From Clostridium sp. SM-530-WT-3G (GTDB lineage: Bacteria; Bacillota; Clostridia; Clostridiales; Clostridiaceae): a stretch of 64,000 bases of DNA. Of this stretch, positions 18,353 to 28,740 are shown one piece after another. A model generated the notes under the pieces. The model was not told where the DNA came from, did no database searches, and saw nothing but the letters and a program-made list of their open reading frames with translations. Numbering within the stretch: the first letter of the stretch is position 1; every line of letters begins with the position of its first letter. The stretch is taken from contig NZ_JABAGC010000010.1 in the NCBI RefSeq assembly GCF_012843905.1, forward strand, positions 20,965-84,964, given 5' to 3'. The translations under genes and the position numbers were made by a program.

Positions 18353-20113
18353 ATGAAAAGGCGTGATGTTGGAGGGCAAGCTGTTATAGAAGGTGTAATG
18401 ATGAGAGGAAGCAAAAGTCTTGCAACAGCAGTAAGAACTCCTAAAGGAAATATAGAAATTAATTATAAAGATAATATACCTATAACAAAAAAAAATCCTG
18501 TTTTTAATATACCATTTTTAAGAGGGTTTTTTGTACTTATAGAATCAATGAAAGTTGGAATGGAATCACTAAATTATTCAGCTACATTTTTAGAAGATGA
18601 AGATTATGAACCAAGCAAGTTTGAAAAATGGCTTGAGAGGAAGATGGGAAAAAAGGCAGAGGATATAATCCTTGCAATTACAATGATTATGTCGTTTATC
18701 TTTTCAATTGGACTTTTTATATTAATACCTACTGGAATTGCATCATTATTTAAAAAATACGGAGTTTCGAATGTTGTACTTAATCTGACAGAAGCTTTTA
18801 TACGAATAATAATTCTTCTTATATATATGTATTTTATAAGTAGAATAAAAGACATTTATAGGCTATTTCAATATCATGGAGCAGAACATAAAACGATTTT
18901 TTGTTATGAGGCTATGGAAGAATTAACAGTAGAAAATGTGAAAAAACAACCTCGACTTCATCCGAGGTGCGGAACAAATTTTATTTTTTTAGTCATGTTT
19001 GTAAGTATAGTAGTTTTTTCATTTACTGGATGGGGCGGAATAGGTGAAAGGTTGATACTCAGAATAGTGTTAATTCCAGTAATTATAGGGATTAGTTATG
19101 AATTAATAAAATGGCTTGGAAAAACTGATAGTACGTTGTCAAGGATAGTTGCGTATCCTGGCCTTAAATTACAATTAATAACAACAAAGGAGCCCGATGA
19201 TTCGCAGATAGAGGTTGCGATTGCATCATTAAAGGCTGCAGAAGGAATTGAAGATATGGATAAGACTATTGAAGAATTACTTAATTCAGGAACATCAATA
19301 TTAAAACAAAATAAGATAGATACAGCAAGATTGGATGCTGAACTATTATTAGGATATATTATAGGAAAGAAAAGAATATATCTTATTACTCATAAAGAAG
19401 AATATATTAGTAAAGAAGATGCTGATAAATATTATGAACTTATAGAAAAGCGAAGAAAAAGGATGCCTGTAAAATATATACTAAAAGAATGTGAATTTAT
19501 GGGTATAGATTTTTATGTGGAAGAAGGAGTACTTATTCCAAGAGGAGATACTGAAATACTAGTAGATGAAGTACTAAAACATATAAATAAAGATGATAAA
19601 AAAGAAGTATGTGATTTATGCTGTGGTTCAGGAGCTATTGGAATAGCACTTGCTAGTTTAAGAGAGAATATACATGTGGATCTTATTGATTACTATCCTA
19701 TTCCAGAAAAAGTTACATTAATAAATATAGAAAAGCACAATCTTAAAGAGAGAGCTGAGTTTATTAAAAGCGATTTATTGGATCAGCCTATACTTCAAAA
19801 CAAAAAATATGATATTCTTGTTTCAAATCCACCATATATTGAAGATTCAGAAATTGAAAAACTTATGGATGATGTTCAAAAATATGAACCACATACAGCA
19901 CTTAAAGGTGGAGAAGATGGATTGGATTTCTATAAGAAAATAGTAGAAAAAAGCAGTATGGTTTTAAAGAAAAATGGAATACTAGCTTTTGAAATAGGCT
20001 ATAATCAAGGTGAAGCAGTAAAAAAACTTATGGAAGATAATAATTACATTAATGTGAAAGTAGTAAAAGATCTTGCAGGTTTAGATAGAGTGGTAATTGG
20101 TGAATTAAATTAA
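18353..20113 (+). CDS. prmC: Fusion of YqhQ/DUF1385 membrane protein and PrmC release factor glutamine methyltransferase
   Basis: One uninterrupted frame of 586 codons joins two families. Residues 1-290 are DUF1385 (YqhQ): KRRDVGGQAVIEGVMMRG at the start, three or four membrane helices, a GAEHKTI motif and HPRCGTNF. Residues about 300-586 are PrmC, which methylates the Gln of the GGQ motif in RF1 and RF2: an N-terminal helical domain, the SAM loop CDLCCGSGAIG and the substrate motif NPPY at 492-495. prfA, its substrate, follows 127 bases later. The join is a short acidic linker. The same fusion seems to occur in other clostridia. What YqhQ contributes is unknown. Confidence 0.9.
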   Translation: MKRRDVGGQAVIEGVMMRGSKSLATAVRTPKGNIEINYKDNIPITKKNPVFNIPFLRGFFVLIESMKVGMESLNYSATFLEDEDYEPSKFEKWLERKMGKKAEDIILAITMIMSFIFSIGLFILIPTGIASLFKKYGVSNVVLNLTEAFIRIIILLIYMYFISRIKDIYRLFQYHGAEHKTIFCYEAMEELTVENVKKQPRLHPRCGTNFIFLVMFVSIVVFSFTGWGGIGERLILRIVLIPVIIGISYELIKWLGKTDSTLSRIVAYPGLKLQLITTKEPDDSQIEVAIASLKAAEGIEDMDKTIEELLNSGTSILKQNKIDTARLDAELLLGYIIGKKRIYLITHKEEYISKEDADKYYELIEKRRKRMPVKYILKECEFMGIDFYVEEGVLIPRGDTEILVDEVLKHINKDDKKEVCDLCCGSGAIGIALASLRENIHVDLIDYYPIPEKVTLINIEKHNLKERAEFIKSDLLDQPILQNKKYDILVSNPPYIEDSEIEKLMDDVQKYEPHTALKGGEDGLDFYKKIVEKSSMVLKKNGILAFEIGYNQGEAVKKLMEDNNYINVKVVKDLAGLDRVVIGELN

Positions 20114-20240
20114 AAAGTATATTAAAATTAAGTATCAAATACTTGAATCATTAAAATAATGAGATAGAAGGTAAATTGATATTATATCGAATAATGTGAT
20201 ATAATATAAAAATGGCAAAAATAAAGTACGGAGTGATTAT

Positions 20241-21323
20241 ATGTTATTAGATAAATTAGAGTTTATAGAAAATAAATATGACGAATTATCAGTAAAAATC
20301 AGTGATCCATCTATTATGCAAAATCAAAATGAATGGAGAAAACTTTGTAAAGAGCATGCTGATTTAGAAATTATAGTAAACGCATATAGAGAATATAAGA
20401 GCGTTACTCAAGAATTAGCTGATAATAAAGAAATGTTAAGCAGTGAAAGTGATAAAGAAATGAGAGAAATGCTTAACGAAGAAATTTCAGCATTAACACA
20501 AAGAGAAGAAGAATTAGAAAAAGAAATTCAAATTCTATTATTACCTAAAGATCCTAATGATGAAAAGAATGTTTTCGTAGAAATTAGAGGTGGTGCAGGT
20601 GGTGAAGAAGCTGCATTATTTGCATACAACTTATTTAGAATGTACACAAGATACGCAGAAACTCAAAGATGGCAAGTTGAAATCATGAGTTTAAATGAAA
20701 CAGATCTTGGTGGATGCAAGGAAGTTGTATTCATGATTAAAGGTAATGGGGCATATTCTAAATTAAAATATGAAAGTGGTGTACATAGAGTACAAAGAGT
20801 TCCAGATACTGAATCAAGTGGTAGAATTCATACTTCAACAGCTACTGTAGCAGTGCTTCCAGAAGTTGATGATGTTGAAATAGAAGTATTAGACAAAGAT
20901 ATTAGAATAGATGTATTTAGAGCATCAGGTAATGGTGGACAATGCGTTAATACAACAGACTCAGCAGTAAGAATTACTCACATTCCTACTGGTTTAGTTG
21001 TTTCATGTCAGGATGAAAAATCTCAGCTTAAGAATAAAGAAAAAGCTATGAAAGTATTAAAGTCAAGACTTTATGAACAGGCTGAAAAGGAAAGACAAGA
21101 TGGAATAGCAGAAGATAGAAAGAGCCAAGTCGGAACTGGTGATAGAAGTGAAAGAATAAGAACTTACAATTATCCACAAGGAAGAGTTACTGATCATAGA
21201 ATAGGACTTACTTTATACAAGTTAGAAACATTCTTAGATGGTGACTTAGACGAAATGATTAATGCTTTAATTACAGCAGACCAAGCTGAAAAAATGAAAT
21301 TAATGGGTAATACACAAGAATAA
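20241..21323 (+). CDS. prfA: Peptide chain release factor 1
   Basis: RF1 ends translation at UAA and UAG. The 360-residue protein carries the catalytic GGQ at 232-234 ([15 protein letters not shown]) and the stop-reading tripeptide as PDT in [13 protein letters not shown]. Length and domain order are standard. It follows prmC, whose product methylates Gln234. The start ATG is preceded by a weak site (GGAGTGAT). Confidence 0.97.
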   Translation: MLLDKLEFIENKYDELSVKISDPSIMQNQNEWRKLCKEHADLEIIVNAYREYKSVTQELADNKEMLSSESDKEMREMLNEEISALTQREEELEKEIQILLLPKDPNDEKNVFVEIRGGAGGEEAALFAYNLFRMYTRYAETQRWQVEIMSLNETDLGGCKEVVFMIKGNGAYSKLKYESGVHRVQRVPDTESSGRIHTSTATVAVLPEVDDVEIEVLDKDIRIDVFRASGNGGQCVNTTDSAVRITHIPTGLVVSCQDEKSQLKNKEKAMKVLKSRLYEQAEKERQDGIAEDRKSQVGTGDRSERIRTYNYPQGRVTDHRIGLTLYKLETFLDGDLDEMINALITADQAEKMKLMGNTQE

Positions 21324-21337
21324 TATTTACTTAAATT

Positions 21338-21411
21338 AGGGATTGTATCAATAATTATTTATGAAGATTATATAAGATGTTCTTCAGGGAGTTAATTTTG
21401 ACACAATCCCT
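21338..21411 (+). repeat. Long-range inverted repeat between prfA and the next gene
   Basis: AGGGATTGTATCAA (21338-21351) and TTGACACAATCCCT (21398-21411) pair with one mismatch around a 46-nt loop, followed by TTTAAT. It may be the prfA terminator or a leader structure. Confidence 0.5.
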
Positions 21412-21435
21412 TTAATAAAGTATGGAGGAATAAAT

Positions 21436-22029
21436 ATGGATATATATACTGCGGTAAAGAAAGAAAAGAAAAATCTAAAGATTTTTTTTATATCAATGAT
21501 AATTATTGCGCTTATTCTTCCAATAGCAGTTATTATAACTAATTTGACTACTTTTTTTTATTTTGCATATTTGGGAGTTATTGAATTTTTAATAGTTATA
21601 TCAATGATTATAAGGCTTAATTATTATAAGGTTGAATTTAAATGTATAAATAATAAGCTTATGTTTAAAACGGGAATACTTACAAAACAGTATTTAATTA
21701 TATGTGATAAAGTTGTCCTTGTTCATACTAATAAATCAGATTATGACCTGGAAATAATAATTGTAACAACAACAAATTTCAGAAATAAATCTTTAAGAAA
21801 AGTTGATAATAATTTTTTAAAAAGATATCCTCGAATTAAAAGTAATCTTGATTATTTAAATAGAGTTAATGGTGAAGAGGACAGGAAATATTATTTTCAA
21901 ATTGTAAGAAGAGGCGGTTTAAAAAAATATTTACTTCTTGATTGTATATATAAAAATTGTGTTAAGGCTATTTATACTGAGCAAAGTATTCAGAATATAA
22001 AAATAGCTAGGGGACAGACTATAGTTTAA
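21436..22029 (+). CDS. Hypothetical two-helix membrane protein with PH-like (YdbT-type) segment
   Basis: I do not recognise a named family for this 197-residue protein. Residues 15-60 contain two membrane helices split by a short loop. The part after them (YYKVEFKCINNKLMFKTGIL) has the look of bacterial PH-like domains that follow a pair of helices. The C-terminal half is basic. The ATG follows GGAGG. It sits between prfA and tsaC, a place where unnamed membrane proteins are common in Clostridium. Function unknown. Confidence 0.7.
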   Translation: MDIYTAVKKEKKNLKIFFISMIIIALILPIAVIITNLTTFFYFAYLGVIEFLIVISMIIRLNYYKVEFKCINNKLMFKTGILTKQYLIICDKVVLVHTNKSDYDLEIIIVTTTNFRNKSLRKVDNNFLKRYPRIKSNLDYLNRVNGEEDRKYYFQIVRRGGLKKYLLLDCIYKNCVKAIYTEQSIQNIKIARGQTIV

Positions 22030-22118
22030 AGGAAACTCGCCAATATTTGTTGGCTGAGTAATCTATTTATACTAAATGCAAGATTTAGGTTCTGTACTTA
22101 TAGAAAGAAGGGTAAACT

Positions 22119-23165
22119 TTGAGAACAATAATTAGTAAAATTTATGGTCCACAAGATGAAGAAAAAATAAGAGAAGCGGCTGAGTATATTAAAAATGGGG
22201 GTATAGTTGCATTCCCTACAGAAACTGTTTATGGATTAGGTGCTGATGCACTGAATGAAAAGGCTGTAAAAAAGATATTTGTAGCTAAAGGACGTCCACA
22301 GGATAATCCTTTAATTGTTCATGTTGCATCAAAGAATTTAAATAAGTATGTTGAGAATGTGCCAGATATAGCAAAAAAAATGATGGATAAATTTTGGCCG
22401 GGTCCACTTACAATAATTTTGAAAAAGAAAAATATAATTCCTAATATTACAAGTGCAAACTTAGATACAATTGGAGTAAGAATGCCAGATAATGAAGTTG
22501 CTAGAAAGTTGATTGAGTTTTCAGATACTGTAATAGCAGCTCCATCTGCTAACATAAGTGGAAGACCAAGTCCTACAGATATAGAAAGATGTATTGAAGA
22601 CCTTGAAGGAAAAGTAGATTGTATAATAGGTGGGAGCCATAGCAAAATAGGAGTAGAATCTACAATATTAGATTGCACAGTAACACCTCCACTTGTATTA
22701 AGACCAGGTGGTATTACGTTAGAAATGTTAAAAGAAATAGATTCGGAAATTAAAATAGATGCTGCAGTAATGCAGAAACCTAAAGAAGGGTTGAAACCAA
22801 AAGCACCAGGAATGAAGTATAGACATTATGCACCTAAGGCAAAGGTTAGAATTATTACTGGAAATAGAAAAAAAACTGTTGAAAAGATAAAAGAAATGGT
22901 ACACTATAATATAGAAAAACATAAAAAAATATGCATACTCACTGTTGAAGAACATAAGAATGAATATTTAGAAGGAAATACAATTGTATTAGGAAGCATT
23001 TCAGACTTATCAACAGTTGCTAAGAATCTTTTTGAAGCATTGAGAAAATGTGATGATATTGGTGCAGATTTGATTTTGGCAGAAGGGTATGAAGAAAAGG
23101 GTGTCGGAGTGGCTATTATGAATAGATTAAATAAAGCTGCTGGCTTTGACATAATACATGTTTAA
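22119..23165 (+). CDS. ywlC: L-threonylcarbamoyladenylate synthase (Sua5 type)
   Basis: This enzyme makes threonylcarbamoyl-AMP from Thr, bicarbonate and ATP, the first step of t6A37 formation on ANN-reading tRNAs. The 348-residue protein has the YrdC domain (about 1-200; GGIVAFPTETVYGLG, GRPQDNPLIVH, APSANISGRPSPT) and the extra Sua5 C-terminal domain (about 215-348, starting PGMKYRHYAPKA). The start is TTG 22119 after AGAAGGG. It is followed closely by rpiB, the same order as around Bacillus ywlC. Confidence 0.93.
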   Translation: MRTIISKIYGPQDEEKIREAAEYIKNGGIVAFPTETVYGLGADALNEKAVKKIFVAKGRPQDNPLIVHVASKNLNKYVENVPDIAKKMMDKFWPGPLTIILKKKNIIPNITSANLDTIGVRMPDNEVARKLIEFSDTVIAAPSANISGRPSPTDIERCIEDLEGKVDCIIGGSHSKIGVESTILDCTVTPPLVLRPGGITLEMLKEIDSEIKIDAAVMQKPKEGLKPKAPGMKYRHYAPKAKVRIITGNRKKTVEKIKEMVHYNIEKHKKICILTVEEHKNEYLEGNTIVLGSISDLSTVAKNLFEALRKCDDIGADLILAEGYEEKGVGVAIMNRLNKAAGFDIIHV

Positions 23166-23186
23166 TTTTAGGAGGGTGAATATATT

Positions 23187-23636
23187 ATGAAAATTGCAAT
23201 TGGCTGTGATCATGGTGGATTTGAATTAAAAAATGAGATAATTAAATATCTAGAAAGCGAGAAATATGAAGTAAAGGATTTCGGAACATATTCTACTGAT
23301 TCTTGTGATTATCCAGATATAGCTTTACCTGTAGCAGAAGCTGTTGCAGCAAAGGAATTTGATTTTGGGATATTAATATGTGGAACTGGAATTGGTATAG
23401 GAATAGCTGCAAATAAGGTTCCAGGTATAAGAGCAGCATTATGTTCAGATACATTTAGTGCACATGCAACTAGAGAACATAATAATGCTAATATTTTAAC
23501 TATGGGTCAGAGAGTTGTGGGGCCAGGACTTGCAATTGATATAGTTAAAACTTTTTTAACTTCTGAGTTTCAAGGCGAAAGACATCAAAAAAGAATAGAT
23601 AAAATTACAGAAATAGAAAAAAAATATTCTCGTTAA
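23187..23636 (+). CDS. rpiB: Ribose 5-phosphate isomerase B
   Basis: RpiB interconverts ribose 5-phosphate and ribulose 5-phosphate. The 149-residue protein has the family opening IAIGCDHGGFELK, the active Cys in LICGTGIGI and the AHATREHNNANIL segment with the catalytic His. It follows ywlC by 21 bases with an AGGAGG site and precedes upp. Confidence 0.96.
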   Translation: MKIAIGCDHGGFELKNEIIKYLESEKYEVKDFGTYSTDSCDYPDIALPVAEAVAAKEFDFGILICGTGIGIGIAANKVPGIRAALCSDTFSAHATREHNNANILTMGQRVVGPGLAIDIVKTFLTSEFQGERHQKRIDKITEIEKKYSR

Positions 23637-23711
23637 GAAGAAAAAGTTATTATTTTATAGAAAAATAGTATATAATATAAAAAATTACATTTAAATTGGG
23701 AGGCAATAAAA

Positions 23712-24341
23712 ATGAGTAAAGTAACAGAAATAACACATCCATTAATTTTACATAAGTTGGCAATCTTAAGAGATGAAAATACAGGATCAAAAGCATTCAG
23801 ACAATTAGTTGAAGAAATATCGATGTTAATGGCTTATGAAGTAACAAGAGATTTTCAAACTGAAGAAGTAGAAGTAAAGACACCAGTATCATTAACTAAA
23901 TGTAAAATGTTAGCTGGTAAGAAAATGGCTGTAGTGCCAATACTTAGAGCGGGATTAGGAATGGTAGATGGAGTTTTAAACTTAATACCAGCAGCAAAGG
24001 TTGGACATATAGGTTTATACAGAGATGAAGAAACACTTCAACCAGTAGAATATTTCTGTAAATTACCACAAGATATTGCAGAAAGAGATATTATAGTTGT
24101 AGATCCAATGCTTGCAACTGGTGGATCATCAATAGATGCTCTAACAATGCTTAAGAAAAGAGGCGCTAAGAGTTTAAAATTAATGTGCCTAGTTGGTGCT
24201 CCAGAAGGAGTAGAGGCAGTTCAAAAAGCACATCCAGATGTAGATATATATTTAGCAGCAATAGATGAAAAATTAAATGAAAATGGATATATTGTTCCAG
24301 GTCTTGGAGATGCCGGAGATAGATTATTCGGAACTAAATAA
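23712..24341 (+). CDS. upp: Uracil phosphoribosyltransferase
   Basis: Upp makes UMP from uracil and PRPP. The 209-residue protein shows the PRPP motif [10 protein letters not shown] near 131-140 and the uracil-binding [13 protein letters not shown] near 191-203. Length is exact for the family. An ATG with GGGAGG site starts it. It lies with other pyrimidine salvage genes (the dCMP deaminase directly after). Confidence 0.97.
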   Translation: MSKVTEITHPLILHKLAILRDENTGSKAFRQLVEEISMLMAYEVTRDFQTEEVEVKTPVSLTKCKMLAGKKMAVVPILRAGLGMVDGVLNLIPAAKVGHIGLYRDEETLQPVEYFCKLPQDIAERDIIVVDPMLATGGSSIDALTMLKKRGAKSLKLMCLVGAPEGVEAVQKAHPDVDIYLAAIDEKLNENGYIVPGLGDAGDRLFGTK

Positions 24342-24362
24342 TAATATTGGGAGCCTGTAGGA

Positions 24363-24857
24363 ATGAATAGGAGAGATAAAAACAATTATTATTTAGATAT
24401 TGCCGAAACAGTACTAGAAAGAGGCACCTGTCTTAGAAGAAATTATGGCTCTATAATAGTAAAAAATGATGAAATAATTTCTACAGGCTATACAGGAGCC
24501 CCTAGAGGAAGAAAAAATTGTATTGACTTAAATTCATGTATAAGAGAAAAGCTAAATGTTCCTAGAGGAACTCATTATGAGCTTTGTAGAAGTGTTCATA
24601 GTGAGGCAAATGCTATTATAAGTGCTTCTCGTAAAGATATGATAGGGGCAACACTTTACCTTGTAGGAAAAGATGCTAAGACTAGAGAATATGTGCGAGA
24701 TGCTAATTCATGTTCCATGTGTAAAAGATTAATAATTAATGCTGGAATAGAAAAAGTTATTATAAGAGAATCTAAGGATGAACATAGAATAATAGATGTT
24801 AATTCATGGATTATAGATGACGATTCATTGAATGTAACAGATGGTGCAGGATATTAA
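24363..24857 (+). CDS. comEB: Deoxycytidylate deaminase
   Basis: The enzyme deaminates dCMP to dUMP, feeding dTMP synthesis. The 164-residue protein shows the zinc site HSEANAI (His and catalytic Glu) and CSMCKR (two Cys), with STGYTGAPRG upstream. It is the ComEB family; the com name reflects operon position in Bacillus rather than a competence role. It starts 21 bases after upp and is likely co-transcribed. Confidence 0.92.
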   Translation: MNRRDKNNYYLDIAETVLERGTCLRRNYGSIIVKNDEIISTGYTGAPRGRKNCIDLNSCIREKLNVPRGTHYELCRSVHSEANAIISASRKDMIGATLYLVGKDAKTREYVRDANSCSMCKRLIINAGIEKVIIRESKDEHRIIDVNSWIIDDDSLNVTDGAGY

Positions 24858-24962
24858 GTCATTATATATTTAGATTATGAATATATAGTAGAAGTAAAAT
24901 AAAATTACTTCTACTATAATACTGTATGTTAATATTATGCTCAAGATTGGGAGGAAAAAAGG

Positions 24963-26114
24963 TTGGCTAAAAAGAAAATTATAACTATTTTTGGAACACG
25001 TCCAGAAGCTATAAAAATGGCTCCACTTGTAAAAGAATTGGAAAAAAGAGAAGAAATAGATTCCAAAGTATGTGTAACTGCACAACATAGAGAAATGCTT
25101 GACCAAGTATTGAATTTATTTGATATAAAACCAGATTTTGATTTGAATATTATGAAAACAAAACAAACTCTAACTGGTATAACTAATAAAGTTCTTGAAG
25201 GACTTGAAGAAGTATTTGCAGAAGAAAAACCAGATATGATTTTAGTTCATGGTGATACTACTACTACATTTGCAGGAGCGCTTGCTGCTTTTTATCAACA
25301 AGTAAAAGTTGGGCACGTTGAAGCTGGACTTAGAACATTTAATAAATATTTCCCTTTCCCTGAAGAAATGAATAGAAAGCTTACTGGAAGTCTTGCAGAT
25401 TTACATTTTGCACCTACAATGGGTTCAAAAAATAATCTATTAAGAGAAGGAGTAAATGAAGCTGAGGTATACATAACTGGAAATACAGTAATTGATGCTA
25501 TGAAACATACTGTGGAAGAAAATTATGTATTTGAAAATGATGAATTAAACAATATTGATTTTGAAAACAAAAAAGTTATTATGATTACAGCTCATAGAAG
25601 AGAAAACTGGGGCCAAGGAATAGAAAATATTTGTGAAGCTCTAAATAGAATAGTTGATGAAAATGAAGATGTGGAATTAGTTTATTTGGTTCATTTAAAT
25701 CCAGTAGTTAAGGATGTTGTAACTGAAAGACTTGGAGGAAAAGATAGAGTTCATTTATTACCACCTCTTGATACAAAAGAAACTCATAATTTAATGAACA
25801 AATCATTTATGGTAATGACTGACTCAGGTGGGTTACAAGAAGAAGCTCCACATTTAGGAAAACCTGTATTAGTACTAAGAGATGTTACAGAAAGACCAGA
25901 AGCAGTAGAAGCAGGAACTGTAAAGCTTGTTGGAACAGATTCAGATGTTATAGTTAATGAAGCATCAAAAATTCTAAATGATGAAAATGAATATGCAAAA
26001 ATGAGTAAAGCTATTAATCCATATGGAGATGGAAAAGCATCTGAGAGAATTGTAAATGCAATTTTAAAGTATTACGGATTAAGTGATATTGAAGTAAGCG
26101 AATTTTTAAGATAA
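24963..26114 (+). CDS. wecB: UDP-N-acetylglucosamine 2-epimerase (non-hydrolysing)
   Basis: The enzyme converts UDP-GlcNAc to UDP-ManNAc for wall teichoic acid linkage or other surface polymers. The 383-residue protein has the full family pattern: IFGTRPEAIKMAPLV at the start, HGDTTTTFAGALAA near 96-109, HVEAGLRT near 118-125, TAHRRENWG near 208-216 and DSGGLQEEAP near 286-295. The start is TTG 24963 after GGGAGG. It ends at a strong terminator. The Bacillus name for the same enzyme is mnaA. Confidence 0.95.
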   Translation: MAKKKIITIFGTRPEAIKMAPLVKELEKREEIDSKVCVTAQHREMLDQVLNLFDIKPDFDLNIMKTKQTLTGITNKVLEGLEEVFAEEKPDMILVHGDTTTTFAGALAAFYQQVKVGHVEAGLRTFNKYFPFPEEMNRKLTGSLADLHFAPTMGSKNNLLREGVNEAEVYITGNTVIDAMKHTVEENYVFENDELNNIDFENKKVIMITAHRRENWGQGIENICEALNRIVDENEDVELVYLVHLNPVVKDVVTERLGGKDRVHLLPPLDTKETHNLMNKSFMVMTDSGGLQEEAPHLGKPVLVLRDVTERPEAVEAGTVKLVGTDSDVIVNEASKILNDENEYAKMSKAINPYGDGKASERIVNAILKYYGLSDIEVSEFLR

Positions 26115-26131
26115 AAGTATATTATTGATAT

Positions 26132-26174
26132 GAAAAAGCCAAACATTAGTGTAATTCTAATGTTTGGCTTTTTC
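26132..26174. terminator. Terminator after wecB
   Basis: Arms 26132-26149 and 26157-26174 form a perfect 18-bp stem (core AAGCCAAACATTAG) with A and T flanks. Confidence 0.92.
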
Positions 26175-26228
26175 ATTGTAATAAATACTTAATATATAAA
26201 AAGTTTAACTGTATATTATTAATAATAA

Positions 26229-26256
26229 TTGATAAAAAAAGAAAAAATGGTATAAT
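26229..26256 (+). promoter_or_regulatory. Promoter of the thiolase gene
   Basis: TTGATA (26229-26234) and TATAAT (26251-26256) are 16 bases apart. The thl promoter of solvent-forming clostridia also uses TTGATA and TATAAT and is one of the strongest known in the genus. Confidence 0.75.
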
Positions 26257-26333
26257 TATCTTGTGTTAATAATTTAACAAAAATGTAAAATATTTATATT
26301 AAATTATATATGGGATATATTAGGAGGTTTTTT

Positions 26334-27515
26334 ATGAAAGACGTAGTTATTGTAAGTGCAGTTAGAACAGCACTTGGAACTTTTGGTGGATCATTAAAGA
26401 ATGTTCCAGCAGTTGAATTAGGAGCATTAGTTATTAAAGAAGCTGTTAAAAGAGCTGGAGTAAATCCTGAAAATGTAGAAGAAGTAATAATGGGTAATGT
26501 TATACAAGCTGGTCTTGGACAAAACACAGCAAGACAAGCAACTTTAAAAGCAGGACTTCCAGATGAAGTATCAGCAATGACAATTAATAAAGTTTGTGGT
26601 TCAGGATTAAGAGCTGTAAGTTTAGCTGCTCAAATGATTAAAGCAGGAGATGCAGATATAATTGTTGCTGGTGGTATGGAAAGTATGTCACAAGCTCCAT
26701 ATGCTTTAAAAGATATGAGATGGGGACACAAAATGAATTCTGTTCCTACAGTTGATACAATGATTAATGATGCATTATGGGATGCATTTAATGATTATCA
26801 TATGGGAGTTACAGCTGAAAATATAGCAAAACAATGGAACATCACTAGAGAAGAACAAGATGCTTTTGCAGCAGCTTCTCAAGCTAAAGCAGAAAAAGCT
26901 ATAAAAGAAGGAAGATTTAAAGATGAAATAGTTCCAGTTGTTATACCACAAAGAAAAGGTGATCCAGTAGTATTTGATACAGATGAACAACCTAGATTTG
27001 GAACAACTACTGAAACATTAGCTAAATTAAAACCTTGCTTCATAAAAGATGGTACAGTAACAGCTGGTAATGCTTCAGGTATTAATGATGGTGCTGCGGC
27101 ATTTGTTATTATGAGTGCTGAAAAGGCAGAAGAATTAGGAATTAAACCATTAGCTAAAATAGTATCTTATGGTTCAAAGGGATTAGATCCAGCTATAATG
27201 GGATATGGACCATTCCATGCAACTAAGAAGGCTTTAGAAAAAGCAAATCTTACTGTTGATGATTTAGATTTAATTGAAGCAAATGAAGCTTTTGCAGCTC
27301 AAAGTATTGCAGTAGCAAGAGATTTACATTTCGATATGGATAAAGTTAATGTAAATGGTGGAGCTGTAGCACTTGGACATCCAGTTGGAGCTTCAGGAGC
27401 TAGAATCTTAGTTACTCTTGTTCATGAAATGCAAAAGAGAGAAGCTAAAAGAGGTTTAGCAACATTATGTATCGGTGGTGGAATGGGAACTGCTGTAATA
27501 GTTGAAAGACCATAA
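26334..27515 (+). CDS. thlA: Acetyl-CoA acetyltransferase (thiolase)
   Basis: Thiolase joins two acetyl-CoA to acetoacetyl-CoA, the entry to butyrate and solvent formation. The 393-residue protein has the nucleophile Cys88 in NKVCGSG, the His in [10 protein letters not shown] (about 349) and the second Cys in CIGGGMG (about 379). An open frame begins at ATG 26310, but AGGAGG at 26322-26327 and homology place the start at ATG 26334. Codon use is biased toward the preferred set, as expected for a highly expressed gene. It is monocistronic. No crt, bcd or hbd gene is near. Confidence 0.97.
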   Translation: MKDVVIVSAVRTALGTFGGSLKNVPAVELGALVIKEAVKRAGVNPENVEEVIMGNVIQAGLGQNTARQATLKAGLPDEVSAMTINKVCGSGLRAVSLAAQMIKAGDADIIVAGGMESMSQAPYALKDMRWGHKMNSVPTVDTMINDALWDAFNDYHMGVTAENIAKQWNITREEQDAFAAASQAKAEKAIKEGRFKDEIVPVVIPQRKGDPVVFDTDEQPRFGTTTETLAKLKPCFIKDGTVTAGNASGINDGAAAFVIMSAEKAEELGIKPLAKIVSYGSKGLDPAIMGYGPFHATKKALEKANLTVDDLDLIEANEAFAAQSIAVARDLHFDMDKVNVNGGAVALGHPVGASGARILVTLVHEMQKREAKRGLATLCIGGGMGTAVIVERP

Positions 27516-27554
27516 TTGACTAAGTAACTCAATATAAATACTTTTTAATAAACA

Positions 27555-27596
27555 AAGAAGTTATTGCATTTATTTATGTGCAGTAGCTTCTTTTTA
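27555..27596 (+). terminator. Terminator after thiolase
   Basis: AAGAAGTTATTGCA (27555-27568) pairs along its whole length with TGCAGTAGCTTCTT (27579-27592, two G-U pairs), then TTT. Confidence 0.85.
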
Positions 27597-28309
27597 TTAT
27601 ATGAATATATTAGTTGCTAAATTTAGCATTAAAAATAGTTTATTAGTTAAAATAAGGATTATAAGAATATTTATAAATTGTTTCATATGATACTGGAATC
27701 AATATTTTGAATAAATATTGTAAAATTAGAGAAAATAATTTTGTTCAATATACGTATAGGGACAATAAATTATCGGAATATGTAAGGTATGCATAAATTA
27801 TATCTAGATGAGTAAAATAAAATAGAGTAATAGAATTCAGTAAAATGCAAGATGAGAAGATGATTGAAAAAGTGTTTAATAAACATGAAAGTTTTACAAA
27901 CAAAACATTTATTAAGTGGATTTTGATGTGATATATCTGTTGTATCGAAGATATAATCTAAAATTATTATTGAAAATTAAATAAATAATTGAATAAAAAA
28001 ATATTTTTGTATTCAGTAGTACAAAAAGAGTTATTTATAACTTTATAGGAGAAAAATATATTAAATAATCAATAAATACAGTATTATTAGAACATTTATC
28101 ATAAAAATTAAACTTTTTATTAATAATATAGCTAATAAAATAGTAATTCAATTTATGAAATATTCTGAAAAAAGAATAATTTGATTATAGCTGATTTATA
28201 TACGAAGAAAATGCAAGTAATAGTGAACATTAGCTAGATATTTAAATGAAACTACGAGTTAATTTGAAATAAAGTAAAAAAAAGATAACTTTTAAAAAAA
28301 AATAGCGTT
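27597..28309. other. Long AT-rich region without a gene
   Basis: The 850-bp gap between thiolase and atpI holds a terminator at one end and a promoter at the other. In the 700 bases between I see no open frame of note, no tRNA and no clear structured RNA. It is unusually long for this tightly packed window. Confidence 0.6.
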
Positions 28310-28337
28310 TTGTTAAAGATAAAGATGAGGATATAAT
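28310..28337 (+). promoter_or_regulatory. Promoter of the atp operon
   Basis: TTGTTA (28310-28315) and a perfect TATAAT (28332-28337) with a 16-base spacer lie 29 bases before the atpI start codon. Confidence 0.65.
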
Positions 28338-28365
28338 ACATGATATTAGACGTTGGGAGGTATGT

Positions 28366-28722
28366 ATGAGTAAAGGGATAAATAAAGTCCTTAATGAAAC
28401 TATAAAATTAGATCTTATAACAGGATTATTGATATCTTTATTGATAGTATTATCTTCCTCGTTTTTATATGCAATGATTTACTTCTTAGGCATTATAGTT
28501 GGATTGTTAAATTATGTATGCAGCTATTATGTTACCAATAAGATGCTCTTTAAAGGTGGTGTTAAAAGTATTCTTTCAATACTTATAACATTCGCAAGAA
28601 TTTTTGGTGTAGCAGGTATTGCAGTATTGTTAAAGAATGATATAACTTTTATTGTTCTTTATATTTTTGGGTTTATTTCTTATCTGGTAATGCTTGGTAT
28701 ATCGTGCATTAAAAATAAATAA
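28366..28722 (+). CDS. atpI: ATP synthase subunit I (AtpI-like)
   Basis: This 118-residue protein has four hydrophobic segments (about 17-33, 35-54, 68-88, 93-113) and lies first in the ATP synthase operon. AtpI proteins help assemble the c-ring or support Mg uptake and are poorly conserved in sequence, so the call rests on position and membrane pattern. The ATG follows GGGAGG. Confidence 0.8.
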   Translation: MSKGINKVLNETIKLDLITGLLISLLIVLSSSFLYAMIYFLGIIVGLLNYVCSYYVTNKMLFKGGVKSILSILITFARIFGVAGIAVLLKNDITFIVLYIFGFISYLVMLGISCIKNK

Positions 28723-28740
28723 AGAAAGGAAGTGCTTAAA

